Shown in pieces: positions 8,101 to 15,681 of a DNA stretch of 25,167 nucleotides; position 1 is the stretch's first letter; each line of letters opens with the position of its first letter. The notes beneath the pieces are model-generated. The model did no database searches. It had not been told where the DNA came from and worked only from the letters and a program-made list of their open reading frames with translations. The DNA is from a virus: positions 1 to 25,167 of the IMG/VR virus record IMGVR_UViG_3300025274_001926; one strand, written 5' to 3'. Position numbers and translations under genes: made by a program.

Positions 8101-10040
8101 ACGTAGCAGAGATTTTCCGGGGTCTTCCAGATGTGACCGCGAATGACTATAAGAATCTCGCGCGCTGGGTGAACGTGATTACCGGTCGCGGGGAGACGCG
8201 CTTGCCGATCTTTGGCGAAATACCTCCGGGCCTGATGAATTTCGCTTCCGACACAATGTTCTCTCCGCGATTCCTCGCATCACGACTTCAGATGTTGTTC
8301 GCGCCGCTCCATCCTACGTTTTCCCCGGCGGGGCTCTTGGTTCCTGGCAGGTCGGCTGCAAGCAGGCAGCTCCGGAAGGAAGTAGCGAAGGATCTTGTGA
8401 CCTACTACGTGGCGTGGGGCACGGGGCTCGGCCTGGCAAAACTGTCTGGGTTTGAGGTGCAACTCGATCCCGGCCATGCAAATTTCGGGGTGATGAAGCT
8501 GGGCAATCTTCGGCTGGATATGTCAGCGGGCCAGGCGGGGCTGATGAGAACGATCCACGCCCTCGTCACAGGGGAAAGCATCCGGACCGGCACCGGCGAA
8601 ATAATGGAACGCCCCCTAGAAAAAACAGTCGCCGGATTTGCGCGGGCGAAGCTCTCTCCACAGGCGGCATTCCTTATTGATGTTGTTACCGGGGAAACCT
8701 TTAGCGGGGAGCAGATAACTGCGGCGAGGTTGGCGCAGTCCAATCTCTTGCCGATCACCGTGCAGGAATTGTGGGAGGTCATCAAGCAAGAGGGGCTGCT
8801 TACCGGCCTAGCCACGGCGCCGTTCGTGGTCGCCGGCGTCGGGGTGGGCGTGTACACGGCGCTGGGTGACGTGCTGGAGGAAGAAGCGAATAAGTTGGTG
8901 AAGGACGACGGGACACCGTTCCGCTTCGTCGAGCTGAATGTCGACCAGAGGAAAGAGGTCTTTGCATCTGAGGCCGTTCAAGAGATATTTGGGGATGTAG
9001 GCGACGAGATACCACTCGATGTACAAACGACTGCTTCCTTCAACCTTGTCAATAACAAGATGGCCCTGGCAGAGCAGGAGGTAGCAGACAAACTTCTGAA
9101 AGCCGGGTTCATAGGCCCAGACGGCACAGCGTTCACCACGGATGAGGTCGCTGCGATGCCCGGTGGGATCGTAGCGACCACCCTGGACCTTAGCATGTCT
9201 TTAGAGAGCCAAGCCACACTCTTGCGCGGCCTGATGCAGGAAAAGGCGCTGCTCTATGCAGCTATCTTTGCTAACCCCGACATCCTGGCGCAGTCCGAGG
9301 AACGTGCGGAGGACTATTTCGTTGAGGATCGATATGCGCTGGAGTGGCATAGCCAAGAGGTGCTTAAAGATCCGGTTACCGAGATCGTTGATTACTACAC
9401 ACGCGACCTCCAGCGTGATCGCATCGTGGCGGAGGGCGTGGCGGCTATTGAGGGTGACCCGGCGGCGATGGAACGCCTTCGTGAACGAGGGTCGACCCCA
9501 GAGGAGTACATCACAGGCCGCGGTCAAGGCACGTTCGTGGGGGTGCAGTGGGACAACCAGGTGGTTGCCAACGCGATGTACGACTACCGCGAGGTGACCG
9601 ATGCGCTTGGCGACACGGACTACTATCGGAAAACTCGGGATAAGCCGTGGGAAAATTTGCTGTTGGCCCACCCCGGCCTTGAGGAGCAAGCACTTCGTAT
9701 CAAGCAGTTGTATGAGGATTTCCACGAGGATGTTCCAGACGCCGTGCCGTGGCGGAATACATTCGTACATTGGGTCTGGGGGAGAACGCAAAAGCGACTT
9801 CTGGATGTGCAGGGAGAATCTGCGTGGTCAGGGTTCAGCCGGGATACACAACTGGAAGAGGCGAGGAATCGGGTGATGAGTTCCCCCGACGCGGCGGCGT
9901 ATTCTCGGAGGAAGAATGCTAAAGAGAGTGCTTGGGTCAAAGCAAATCCTGATTTGGCGCAGCGCGCATACAATTATGGCCTGCTCGATCTCACTGGCCC
10001 AGAACTCGAAGAGATCTATAGGACATTGGGAACGGAGTAA
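5115..10040 (+). CDS. Giant 1641-aa protein, probable internal/ejected virion protein
   Basis: The largest gene in the window. Residues 1-240 are Gln/Arg-rich helices with three degenerate copies of a unit based on (A/S)xPGVxFxG (near 78, 117 and 192). Residues ~385-460 are hydrophobic (VVAIIAETLIGTAGITAG; LGVAAGTALVVL) and could associate with membrane. Residues ~859-1225 resemble a conserved domain I recall from large phage 'polyvalent' or structural proteins. Its landmarks are NFPRAIMASTDISMLMRQGL, FIRASNRAYVYTGNWLR, ITGRG, FSPRFLASRLQML and ITVQELWEVI. A further hydrophobic stretch lies near 1233-1252 (APFVVAGVGVGVYTALG). The C-terminus is charged and helical. No protease, glycosidase or nucleotidyltransferase motif was seen. 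Position between portal and scaffold and the absence of a tape measure suggest a virion-internal protein delivered with the DNA. That role is inference. Confidence 0.8.
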   Translation: MVTPNLYTGPSGFSLGADAPNQLNQTLAEILAIRRENLRRSGDWETIQREGFATRQRDQRTQLRRLAERDREAGQLAMSVSPGVRFGGTIEAYQQQQRRQLQNRRDEQARGWQRAAMGAQPGVGIIGFEDAQRQKQQRDQAQEEVRRQALQPELERQAGFWSQVRSQYPRQRLLQDFERYAERAQDRKRTAFAAQPGVGFMGAAEGQAVQRRRNAAELERQERLRVAAPFNLQQGLSLDAPQRELGEWSAIESQLRGAIEATLGSERTVQTNVGFERVSVPPQPDAMKQFIIGLQAADPATQYRVGTILQNDPALRIDMQEAASFNIADNYFKEYFDPATGVFDVLGAVTSEIWQFAKESAVETVRAVTQPVVDVNTGDELVDTTLDVVLAPITWLTGGAAPGIVLGSKLVGKPVLRRVVAIIAETLIGTAGITAGEKTGSLPAGLGVAAGTALVVLNPKSFMRALVRLGVTPVVAARFAYAAAAEGIPAALQRLDPASTLRPPQLLGEVPTRSWAADAPGPFAFSPAQQRALAEAAADQPWPGGPGGYASDLATATPIRDPLAISRVDPPRLSPAERVAEAAAAARAQAESAVQGLQGVGLHPGSISVDLGLGSAAVTAKTAIDDAVEAALTAAARKTAPYARDVELADSPLLGRLAYAGQFAIEKVPIIRSVVPKTVSDFRISNRLTPEMVETLKPITPEVAEVIVAARATTMPLAVARFQTMLDTVEPEELRALANLARSRSVGEKRALAEPFQELGTAAGAKEVRAAFKGRDIPEEMLELPDGALIKVMDEGDYEDLVAHIQSGEFWDSFHAMEALNDLVLRGRVPGKRRLEDLRKALGDETVNVLVAKFTSLGRELWLTLMDAVNFPRAIMASTDISMLMRQGLPLISRNFYREHLSSLLPVMRSDDVARQLDAELRIAPEWMDEAAIAARGQLDLLDNPGMSTSRTHTPEEFRSELADEFPFIKGLRFIRASNRAYVYTGNWLRTKYFDHVAEIFRGLPDVTANDYKNLARWVNVITGRGETRLPIFGEIPPGLMNFASDTMFSPRFLASRLQMLFAPLHPTFSPAGLLVPGRSAASRQLRKEVAKDLVTYYVAWGTGLGLAKLSGFEVQLDPGHANFGVMKLGNLRLDMSAGQAGLMRTIHALVTGESIRTGTGEIMERPLEKTVAGFARAKLSPQAAFLIDVVTGETFSGEQITAARLAQSNLLPITVQELWEVIKQEGLLTGLATAPFVVAGVGVGVYTALGDVLEEEANKLVKDDGTPFRFVELNVDQRKEVFASEAVQEIFGDVGDEIPLDVQTTASFNLVNNKMALAEQEVADKLLKAGFIGPDGTAFTTDEVAAMPGGIVATTLDLSMSLESQATLLRGLMQEKALLYAAIFANPDILAQSEERAEDYFVEDRYALEWHSQEVLKDPVTEIVDYYTRDLQRDRIVAEGVAAIEGDPAAMERLRERGSTPEEYITGRGQGTFVGVQWDNQVVANAMYDYREVTDALGDTDYYRKTRDKPWENLLLAHPGLEEQALRIKQLYEDFHEDVPDAVPWRNTFVHWVWGRTQKRLLDVQGESAWSGFSRDTQLEEARNRVMSSPDAAAYSRRKNAKESAWVKANPDLAQRAYNYGLLDLTGPELEEIYRTLGTE
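5346..5783 (+). repeat. Three degenerate PGV-centred repeats inside the 1641-aa protein
   Basis: Residues 78-223 contain three related units. Each begins with Ala/Met/Ser, a short turn with PGV and Gly (SVSPGVRFGG, GAQPGVGIIG, AAQPGVGFMG), followed by a Gln/Arg-rich helix of 20-30 residues (EAYQQQQRRQLQNRR, EDAQRQKQQRDQAQEE, EGQAVQRRRNAAELER). Spacing between units is about 39 and 75 residues. Similarity is at protein level; the DNA has diverged. Confidence 0.6.
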
Positions 10041-10043
10041 CTG

Positions 10044-12743
10044 ATGGCCGGAGCCTGCGTAAGTGACCGACCCAAAGACCCGCAAACCTTCTTGCCACCC
10101 GCGGACGAGGTTGGCGGCATCCAAGATGAAGACGCGAGATGCCAGGCCCGTCACGGAGACGGCTGGTATTACAGCCCCCTAGCCGTTCCCGACCAAGTCG
10201 ATTACGTCCAACGCGGCGCAGGTGCCGGAGCCATTTTTGATCCGGTGACCGGCAAAGAGTTGTTCGACTGGAAGGCCACGACCGTATGGGACGAAGCCGA
10301 GATTACCAAGCTTCGGCAGGCCCTCTATATAGCACGTCCTGAAACCAAAGCTATAGCGAATTTCCCCGCCCTCCTTACTCAAACGGTCGCGACGGGTACT
10401 ACGTCGTCCAATCTGGAGGGCTGGCTTGACCTCCTTACGGGTACGGCGGGTGAGCCTGGAACGTCGCCGCAAGACGCAGCGAACTATGCGGCCGGCATCA
10501 TCAACCGATTCCCGCAGATTCCCGGCCTTCTGCCCACAGGTGGGCAGGCGGCGGAGATGGGCGAGGTGGCGGGGTGGGTCGGCGATGCAGGCGTTGTAGA
10601 CCTCGAAACGCTGATCCGGGGCGTCTTTGGGCGTGATGGGAACCACGCCGAAGTTGCCCGGATGATCAAAAGCATGACTGGTGTTGACATTTCTGCCGCC
10701 GCGGGTCCGAGTGGTCCGAGCCGGGAGCAAACATCCGCATCGGCGTATGCAGCGGGACTCCTAGCTAGCAATCCAGGCCTGTCGGAAAAGACGAATCAGG
10801 CGGAATTGTCGGCGTTGGTGTACGCCGCCTTCGACCAGGGTGGTGATGCCGCAGAGGTTTCCCAGCGGATCTGGGATGTGTACAAGGTCAACGTATCGGA
10901 GTTCCTCCCTCCGGGTTCGCAGACGGAGGATGCCACGGCAGCGACCGAGGCGGTCCTCAATGCCCACCCAGAACTTCTCACTGATTACGGAAACGTGACA
11001 CTGGAATCGCTTACAACGGCGATCGGCGCTGCGTTGGCTCGCGGCGAGGGTTCCCAAGGTATTCGGGATGCCGTTCTGGGGGAGAGTGGTGGCAAGATCG
11101 ATATTTATAAGGCTGCCCCAACCCTGCACACGATCGCGCTCGGCGACCAAGACTTTCAGGTAGGGACAGAGACGGCGCTCGATTACGCCCTGACGCAGGC
11201 CGATCTCGTAGACATCACGATCGATGGGGTCACCTACAAAGTCCCCACGGTCGACGCGCTCGCCTGGTTGAAATCCGACCGCAACTTCACTCAGATGTCG
11301 GCGTACGAGAAGGGCTCACTTGCCAACTCGATGGCGCGTCACAACACGATGTCGGCGGCGGATATCGGCAATCTGGCTGCACGAAATGCAGAGCTGGCCG
11401 AGTCGGTGCGGTCGAGCATGGTGACCGAGGGGCAACGGGCGTGGGAGTTTGGGCAGGAATTCCCCGAAACGGTGCGCCAGTTTGACGTTACGCAGGCAGG
11501 GCTTGAGTCCCGGTTTGCACGGCAACTTCTTGAGGATCAGCGCCAGGCGAACATCCGGGCGGGTACTGAGCAGTTCGGGCAGCTCACAGGGTTGATCCCG
11601 CAGTTCGGTCAGTTGGCGTTGCAGCAGACGCAGCAGCAGGCCGAGCTTCTGCGGAACCCGGCCGATGTGGGATGGGGCATGGCGACGGCACGGGGAGAGA
11701 CGCCGTGGTGGCCGCAGACAACCCAGGCGGACCTGCTCAATCAATCGGCACAGCAGTTCGCCGACATTCAGGCATTCCTCGCTGATCAAGCGGCTGGGAT
11801 CTACCCGCCGGGAGCGGCGCCGCCTGTCTCCACCCCGCTGCCACAGATGCCACCGCCGTGGAGTCCGCCGCCGATTGACGAGCCGCCGATTGACGAGCCG
11901 CCGATTGACGAGCCGCCGATTGACGACGAAATACCTGACCCGGAAACAGAGTTTGACGAATCCCCTCCTCCACCCAGAGTTATTACGCCCGGTGGTCCGG
12001 GTTCAGGTTGGATTCAGCCAGATGGTGCTGGCGCAGATCTAGAAATATCTGACCCGGAAAGAATGTTTGACGACCCCTTTGATCCTTCTCAATACGGCAC
12101 ACCTGAAGCAGCAGCGTGGGCTCGAAACCGCTTTGATGCAGATACACTTCGGAGACTGCGCGACCAGGGGCTTTCGGGGTTTGATGCAGAACTCCCTGAA
12201 CTGCAATACGGGGGGCAGACGCGCGGAACGCGGGCGCTGATTACGGGAGATTCCTCGTTCGGCCGGCCCAACCCGGAACTCGTGCTCAACCCCACCGGCG
12301 CGCCACTGAAGGTCATCCCGATGAACCAGATGTCGCCACGCGCGGCACGGTTAGCACAGTTTGGGCGCCTACCACGTGCGGAGCATGGATACCCTCACCC
12401 GACGGCGCAGGGGTATAACGCGCTGACCGGGTTCAACTACACGATTCCCGACTTCCCCGTGCCGCCGATGTTTACCCAAGCGGGCATTGTCGAACGCAAG
12501 CGGGCGTTCCTCCCGCCGGGGCCGCGCGATGTCCTTGCTGGGCAGCGACCCGCCCCGCTGGAGTTTGGGTTCCGGATGCCGACGCCGGGATTGATGGGTT
12601 CCCTGACGCCGAATGAGCGTGCCGCGTTTGGTTCCCAACTCGCGTCGGAATACAACACATCGCTTGGGGAGGTGGAGTCTGGCATTCGGCAACGGTTTGG
12701 TCAGACACGTCGCGCACCACGGGCACGCCGTGCCCGGTACTAA
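10044..12743 (+). CDS. 899-aa modular structural protein of unknown function
   Basis: Follows the giant gene by 3 bases and has a plausible ribosome-binding site (ACGGAG). The N-terminus contains WYYSPLAVPDQVDYVQ and a FDPVTGKELFDW segment. Residues 144-354 hold three copies of a helical module. Residues ~430-560 are a long Gln/Arg/Ala-rich helical region (ESRFARQLLEDQRQANIRAG). A Pro-rich linker contains four PPIDE/PPIDD units (residues 609-628). Near 730-765, ALITGDSSFGRPNPELVLNP followed by KVIPMNQ recalls the 'GE-x-GPELV...VIP' signature seen at the ends of tape-measure and other phage structural proteins. The C-terminus is basic (RRAPRARRARY). With the preceding gene it is a candidate internal virion or injection-apparatus protein. 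No enzyme motif was seen. Confidence 0.75.
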   Translation: MAGACVSDRPKDPQTFLPPADEVGGIQDEDARCQARHGDGWYYSPLAVPDQVDYVQRGAGAGAIFDPVTGKELFDWKATTVWDEAEITKLRQALYIARPETKAIANFPALLTQTVATGTTSSNLEGWLDLLTGTAGEPGTSPQDAANYAAGIINRFPQIPGLLPTGGQAAEMGEVAGWVGDAGVVDLETLIRGVFGRDGNHAEVARMIKSMTGVDISAAAGPSGPSREQTSASAYAAGLLASNPGLSEKTNQAELSALVYAAFDQGGDAAEVSQRIWDVYKVNVSEFLPPGSQTEDATAATEAVLNAHPELLTDYGNVTLESLTTAIGAALARGEGSQGIRDAVLGESGGKIDIYKAAPTLHTIALGDQDFQVGTETALDYALTQADLVDITIDGVTYKVPTVDALAWLKSDRNFTQMSAYEKGSLANSMARHNTMSAADIGNLAARNAELAESVRSSMVTEGQRAWEFGQEFPETVRQFDVTQAGLESRFARQLLEDQRQANIRAGTEQFGQLTGLIPQFGQLALQQTQQQAELLRNPADVGWGMATARGETPWWPQTTQADLLNQSAQQFADIQAFLADQAAGIYPPGAAPPVSTPLPQMPPPWSPPPIDEPPIDEPPIDEPPIDDEIPDPETEFDESPPPPRVITPGGPGSGWIQPDGAGADLEISDPERMFDDPFDPSQYGTPEAAAWARNRFDADTLRRLRDQGLSGFDAELPELQYGGQTRGTRALITGDSSFGRPNPELVLNPTGAPLKVIPMNQMSPRAARLAQFGRLPRAEHGYPHPTAQGYNALTGFNYTIPDFPVPPMFTQAGIVERKRAFLPPGPRDVLAGQRPAPLEFGFRMPTPGLMGSLTPNERAAFGSQLASEYNTSLGEVESGIRQRFGQTRRAPRARRARY
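10473..11105 (+). repeat. Triplicated helical module in the 899-aa protein
   Basis: Residues 144-216, 231-284 and 297-354 align by eye. Each has an Ala-rich helix with AAxLLxxxP or similar (ANYAAGIINRFPQ, SAYAAGLLASNPG, TEAVLNAHPE). A second helix follows, LxxLxxxxF-like (LETLIRGVFGRDG, LSALVYAAFDQGG, LESLTTAIGAALARG). A third helix ends in a hydrophobic-Asp/Asn-hydrophobic triplet (VDI, VNV, IDI). The first copy carries a ~20-residue insertion after the Pro. A weaker related stretch may precede it near residues 88-130. Confidence 0.65.
11868..11927 (+). repeat. Four tandem 15-bp repeats encoding PPIDE
   Basis: The unit CCGCCGATTGACGAG is repeated at 11868-11882, 11883-11897, 11898-11912 and 11913-11927. 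The first three are identical and the fourth ends in GAC instead of GAG. The frame is kept, giving PPIDEPPIDEPPIDEPPIDD, an acidic Pro-rich linker. Perfect short repeats of this kind readily gain or lose units by slippage. Confidence 0.95.
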
Positions 12744-12798
12744 GTGGCGTGATCAATAAGGATTCCGTATAGTTTGAAAGGAATGGTGGAGAAAGACT

Positions 12799-13611
12799 AT
12801 GCCGCCAGAGAATGAAAACGCAGAGGCCACTGCGGAGTTTTCCCCGGAGCAAGTAGCGGATGCGCCGGTAGCCGATGAGGTTACCGAGGTAGACGCCCCT
12901 TCCTCTGAGCAAGACGATGCAGCCGCCTCTGAGGTAGTCGCCGACCCCGTGCAATCGCGGCTCGACGAACTCGGCCTGAATGCTGATCGGGTGATGCAAC
13001 TCCAGTCAGCGATGGGCCGGGTGGGTGGGTTACAGAGTGAAGTCGATAAGGGGTCCAAGCGGGTCGAGGAACTTCTCACTCGTATGGACAACCGCGACCA
13101 ACTCCTTGTAGCGCTCGCTCAGGGCATTTCCACCTCCGATGTATTGGACGAGCAGTCGAAGACCAGTGTCGCCTCCTTGATCGATACATTTCAGAGTCAA
13201 TCCGACCGCGCCGCCATGATGGATGAGTTGCGCTCGGAGATGCAGACCGCTCAGCAGCCGCCCTTGCCGCCGGAATGGCAGCAAGCACAGCAACGGATTG
13301 TGAGTTACGCCCAGTCACAGAACGTGGACCCGACGACGATTCCCGCCGAAATATGGCAAAAAGGGAGTCAGTCAGAAAACCCGTTCGAGGCCGTGGATAT
13401 TGCCCGTGACTGGGTTGACGATCAAGACGGACGCAATGGGCGCCTGGCTCGGCGGAAAGCAGCGGCTGGGGCCAATCCACCCGCTGCGGCAGTACCGGCA
13501 AAATCCAAAGACCCGTTGACCATTATCCGCGAATGGGGGGACGACCCTAATTCGCATTCGCTTGAAGAAGCGAAACAGGCGATGTTGGACACGGGGTACA
13601 TCCGGAGATAA
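12799..13611 (+). CDS. Capsid scaffolding protein
   Basis: A 270-residue protein immediately before the major capsid gene, the usual place for a scaffold. The first ~50 residues are strongly acidic and low in complexity (Glu/Asp/Ala). The middle is helical and coiled-coil-like (SRLDELGLNADRVMQLQSAM; VDKGSKRVEELLTRMDNRDQ). The C-terminal 25 residues form a mixed-charge helical segment (EWGDDPNSHSLEEAKQAML) that could be the coat-binding end. No protease motif is present. The start has GGAG 8 bases upstream. The 55-bp gap before it is the widest since position 710, but I see no firm promoter in it. Scaffolds diverge quickly, so the call rests on composition, length and order. Confidence 0.8.
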   Translation: MPPENENAEATAEFSPEQVADAPVADEVTEVDAPSSEQDDAAASEVVADPVQSRLDELGLNADRVMQLQSAMGRVGGLQSEVDKGSKRVEELLTRMDNRDQLLVALAQGISTSDVLDEQSKTSVASLIDTFQSQSDRAAMMDELRSEMQTAQQPPLPPEWQQAQQRIVSYAQSQNVDPTTIPAEIWQKGSQSENPFEAVDIARDWVDDQDGRNGRLARRKAAAGANPPAAAVPAKSKDPLTIIREWGDDPNSHSLEEAKQAMLDTGYIRR

Positions 13612-13614
13612 ATC

Positions 13615-14484
13615 ATGGCAGCAGGCGTTACTACCACTTCGTCTCTGGCTGATTCACTACCCGTCATCAAGGCGGCCGCCCGCATCGTGCGCGAGCAAGA
13701 GGGGCGTATGCCCCAGCTCGTGGACCGGCAGCGGCTCGCCGAGGGCACAGGGCTGACCTGGGAAGAGGTCGCGCTGAGCCGTCTGAATGACGCACAGCCA
13801 ATCAGCGAGGGTGAAGAGTTCAACGCGCCGCAGCAACTGGTCGATCAGCTTCTCCAAGCCACCCCACAAGAGGTGGGCTTTGAGATCATCATGACCGACC
13901 GGGTGCGGCGTCGCATTTCCCCCAACGTGTTTGCGCAGACTGGCAGCTTGGCTGGCAGCTCAATGGCGCGCACGAAGGGCAAAGACGGCATCACGCAACT
14001 CGATCAATTCAGCACGTCATTCGGCGGCGCGGGGACGACCTTCGCTGAGGGCTACATCGAAGCGGCTGTGGTGACGATCGAGGGCAACGCAACGGAGCAC
14101 GGCGTCGCGCCGTTCTTCTCCGTGCATCACCCCTTCCAGCGACGCGACCTGTCGGCCGAACTGGCGCCGATTGGCAACATCAGCATCTACGGTGGCCTCA
14201 CCGAAGACCTGATCAAGAATGGCGTCGTGGAGATGACGATGGGTGGCGCCGGCATTGTGTTCGATGCCGTTGTCGGTGCGGACAGCAGTGGAGACTTCAA
14301 GGGCGGCACCTTTGCCAAGATGGCGATCGTGCTGGTCGAAGGCCACGACCTGGAAACTGAGACAGAGCGACTTGTTGGTCGGCGTGCGGATGCGATCTTC
14401 ATGTTCGATGAGTACATTTACGCCGAACGATTCGATTCGGGCGGCGTGGAGCAGTACTTCGACGCCACTGCGCCAACGAGCTAA
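13615..14484 (+). CDS. Major capsid protein
   Basis: A 289-residue protein 3 bases after the scaffold gene, with GGAG 7 bases before ATG. The N-terminal arm is helical (SLADSLPVIKAAARIVREQE). The segment TGLTWEEVALSRLNDAQPIS and later strand-rich segments (EGYIEAAVVTIEGNATEHG; GIVFDAVVGADSSGDFKGG) fit a HK97-fold coat protein. FKGGTFAKMAIVLVEGHDLE near the end also fits coat-like beta regions. The length is on the short side for the fold. There is no proteolytic delta domain and no upstream protease, in keeping with a separate scaffold. The protein would assemble around the scaffold and the portal. The call rests on synteny and general character; a specific capsid family was not confirmed. 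Confidence 0.85.
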   Translation: MAAGVTTTSSLADSLPVIKAAARIVREQEGRMPQLVDRQRLAEGTGLTWEEVALSRLNDAQPISEGEEFNAPQQLVDQLLQATPQEVGFEIIMTDRVRRRISPNVFAQTGSLAGSSMARTKGKDGITQLDQFSTSFGGAGTTFAEGYIEAAVVTIEGNATEHGVAPFFSVHHPFQRRDLSAELAPIGNISIYGGLTEDLIKNGVVEMTMGGAGIVFDAVVGADSSGDFKGGTFAKMAIVLVEGHDLETETERLVGRRADAIFMFDEYIYAERFDSGGVEQYFDATAPTS

Positions 14485-14496
14485 GGGAGAAAAATC

Positions 14497-15213
14497 ATGG
14501 CTATGAATGATGGACTCCAGCTCACAGACCCATCGGACTTCGGTGGCACCTACGTCGACAACGGCCACATCGTGCACTACAACGTGCATATCGCCGGATC
14601 GGCTGGCGGTTCGATTGTTGATCCGGGGTTGCCCCGGCGCGGCCTGCAACTGGCCTGTGTAGCTGAAGAAGACGGCATCACCCAACTGATCGGCCCCCTC
14701 GCGTTTGAGGTGGACGAGAACGCGGGGTACTTCCTTGACTGTGAAGTGCGTGCCGTCACGGACGCGAGCGCGGCCGCGGCGTTGTTTATCGGGTTTACCG
14801 ATCAGAACGCCGCGGGCGAAGTGCCGATTGAAGACGAAGACGGCACGCTTCAGACGAACGCCACCAACGCGGTGGGGTTCATGATGGAGCGTCAGCAGGA
14901 TGCGACCTGGCAGGCTGTTAGCGTCAACGCAGACACGGATGGGGCGCAAACGGCCCTGACCGGCGCGAACGACATTTCCAACAATGTCTGGCAGCGCCTG
15001 CGGCTGACGAACAACAACAGCGACGGTGACTTCACGTTCGAGATTTGGGACATCGACTCCAGCGAGCACTACACCTACGCCGGCAACGGCGTGTTGCACA
15101 CGCGGTCTTCCGCGGTGGCAACGGGGACGGTGCTGGCACCGACGTTCTGTCTTGACTCTCGCAACGCGGTTGTGGCCGTGCAGATTCGCAAGCTCACCGC
15201 TGGCACCAACTAA
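14497..15213 (+). CDS. Jelly-roll-like head decoration or structural protein
   Basis: A 238-residue, beta-rich protein with no signal peptide, 12 bases after the capsid gene and with a good ribosome-binding site (AAGGGAG). Strand patterns such as YFLDCEVRAVTD, AAALFIGFTDQ, GFMMERQQDATWQAVSVNAD and QRLRLTNNNSDGDFTFEIWD recall concanavalin-like or LamG-like jelly rolls, which phages use for decoration or glycan contact. The segment DENAGYFLDCEV...LFIGFTD also resembles particle-exterior proteins encoded just downstream of capsid genes. It is probably exposed on the head. A minor capsid or fibre role is the alternative. Confidence 0.7.
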   Translation: MAMNDGLQLTDPSDFGGTYVDNGHIVHYNVHIAGSAGGSIVDPGLPRRGLQLACVAEEDGITQLIGPLAFEVDENAGYFLDCEVRAVTDASAAAALFIGFTDQNAAGEVPIEDEDGTLQTNATNAVGFMMERQQDATWQAVSVNADTDGAQTALTGANDISNNVWQRLRLTNNNSDGDFTFEIWDIDSSEHYTYAGNGVLHTRSSAVATGTVLAPTFCLDSRNAVVAVQIRKLTAGTN

Positions 15214-15222
15214 GGAGGAGTC

Positions 15223-15681
15223 ATGGCTGGACCAATTCCTCCCACGGCGTACGGCATGTGGCGTCCAACTGACGGCACCCTCCAGACGGTTGTTGCCGGC
15301 ACTGTGGCAGCGACGGTTGACACCTCGGGGAATCAAGATTTCCCAGGCGATGTCAAACTCAGCGATGGTGGGACCATCACACAGGCGTCGAGCAAGAGCA
15401 CGGGGGTTACCCTCAATACGCACACCGGGCAGATCACCATGAACGGTGCGGCCTTGGCTGCGGGGGTAGAGGTGACCTTCACGGTGACGAATTCCACGGT
15501 GGGTGCAGCCGATGTGGTTGTACTGAACCATGGTTCGGCCGGAACGGCGGGGTCGTACCTCGTCGGTGTTTCCGCTGTGGCCTCGGGCTCATTCAAGGCG
15601 ACGGTTTCAAACGCCTCCGGAGGCGCGCTCAGTGAGGCAATCGTGCTGCACTTTGCCGTCATCGGCGGCAGTGCGACCTAA
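15223..15681 (+). CDS. Small beta-rich decoration/fibre-like protein
   Basis: A 152-residue protein with a near-consensus ribosome-binding site (AAGGAGG at 15212-15218), suggesting high expression. The first 40 residues are a tag-like segment (MWRPTDGTLQTVVAG). The body (KSTGVTLNTHTGQITMNGAA; VTFTVTNSTVGAADVVVLNH; GSFKATVSNASGG; LSEAIVLHFAVIGG) matches, from memory, a small jelly-roll family that recurs in phage contigs as a capsid-decoration or fibre-tip domain. It overlaps the next gene by one base (TAATG). A structural role is likely; the exact location on the virion is unknown. Confidence 0.7.
   Translation: MAGPIPPTAYGMWRPTDGTLQTVVAGTVAATVDTSGNQDFPGDVKLSDGGTITQASSKSTGVTLNTHTGQITMNGAALAAGVEVTFTVTNSTVGAADVVVLNHGSAGTAGSYLVGVSAVASGSFKATVSNASGGALSEAIVLHFAVIGGSAT

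Noticed and set aside
11868-11927. CRISPR-like or regulatory array
   Set aside because: The units are directly adjacent with no spacers and keep the reading frame; they are an intragenic protein repeat.
12744-12798. Promoter before the scaffold gene (TATAGT at 12766-12771)
   Set aside because: A -10-like hexamer is present, but no matching -35 lies at the usual spacing, and a single hexamer in 55 bases is weak evidence.
14017-15531. 504-aa open frame on the reverse strand over the capsid and jelly-roll genes
   Set aside because: No motif is visible; composition is Arg/Val/His-rich, as in GC-driven shadow frames, and the forward genes have ribosome-binding sites and family-like products.
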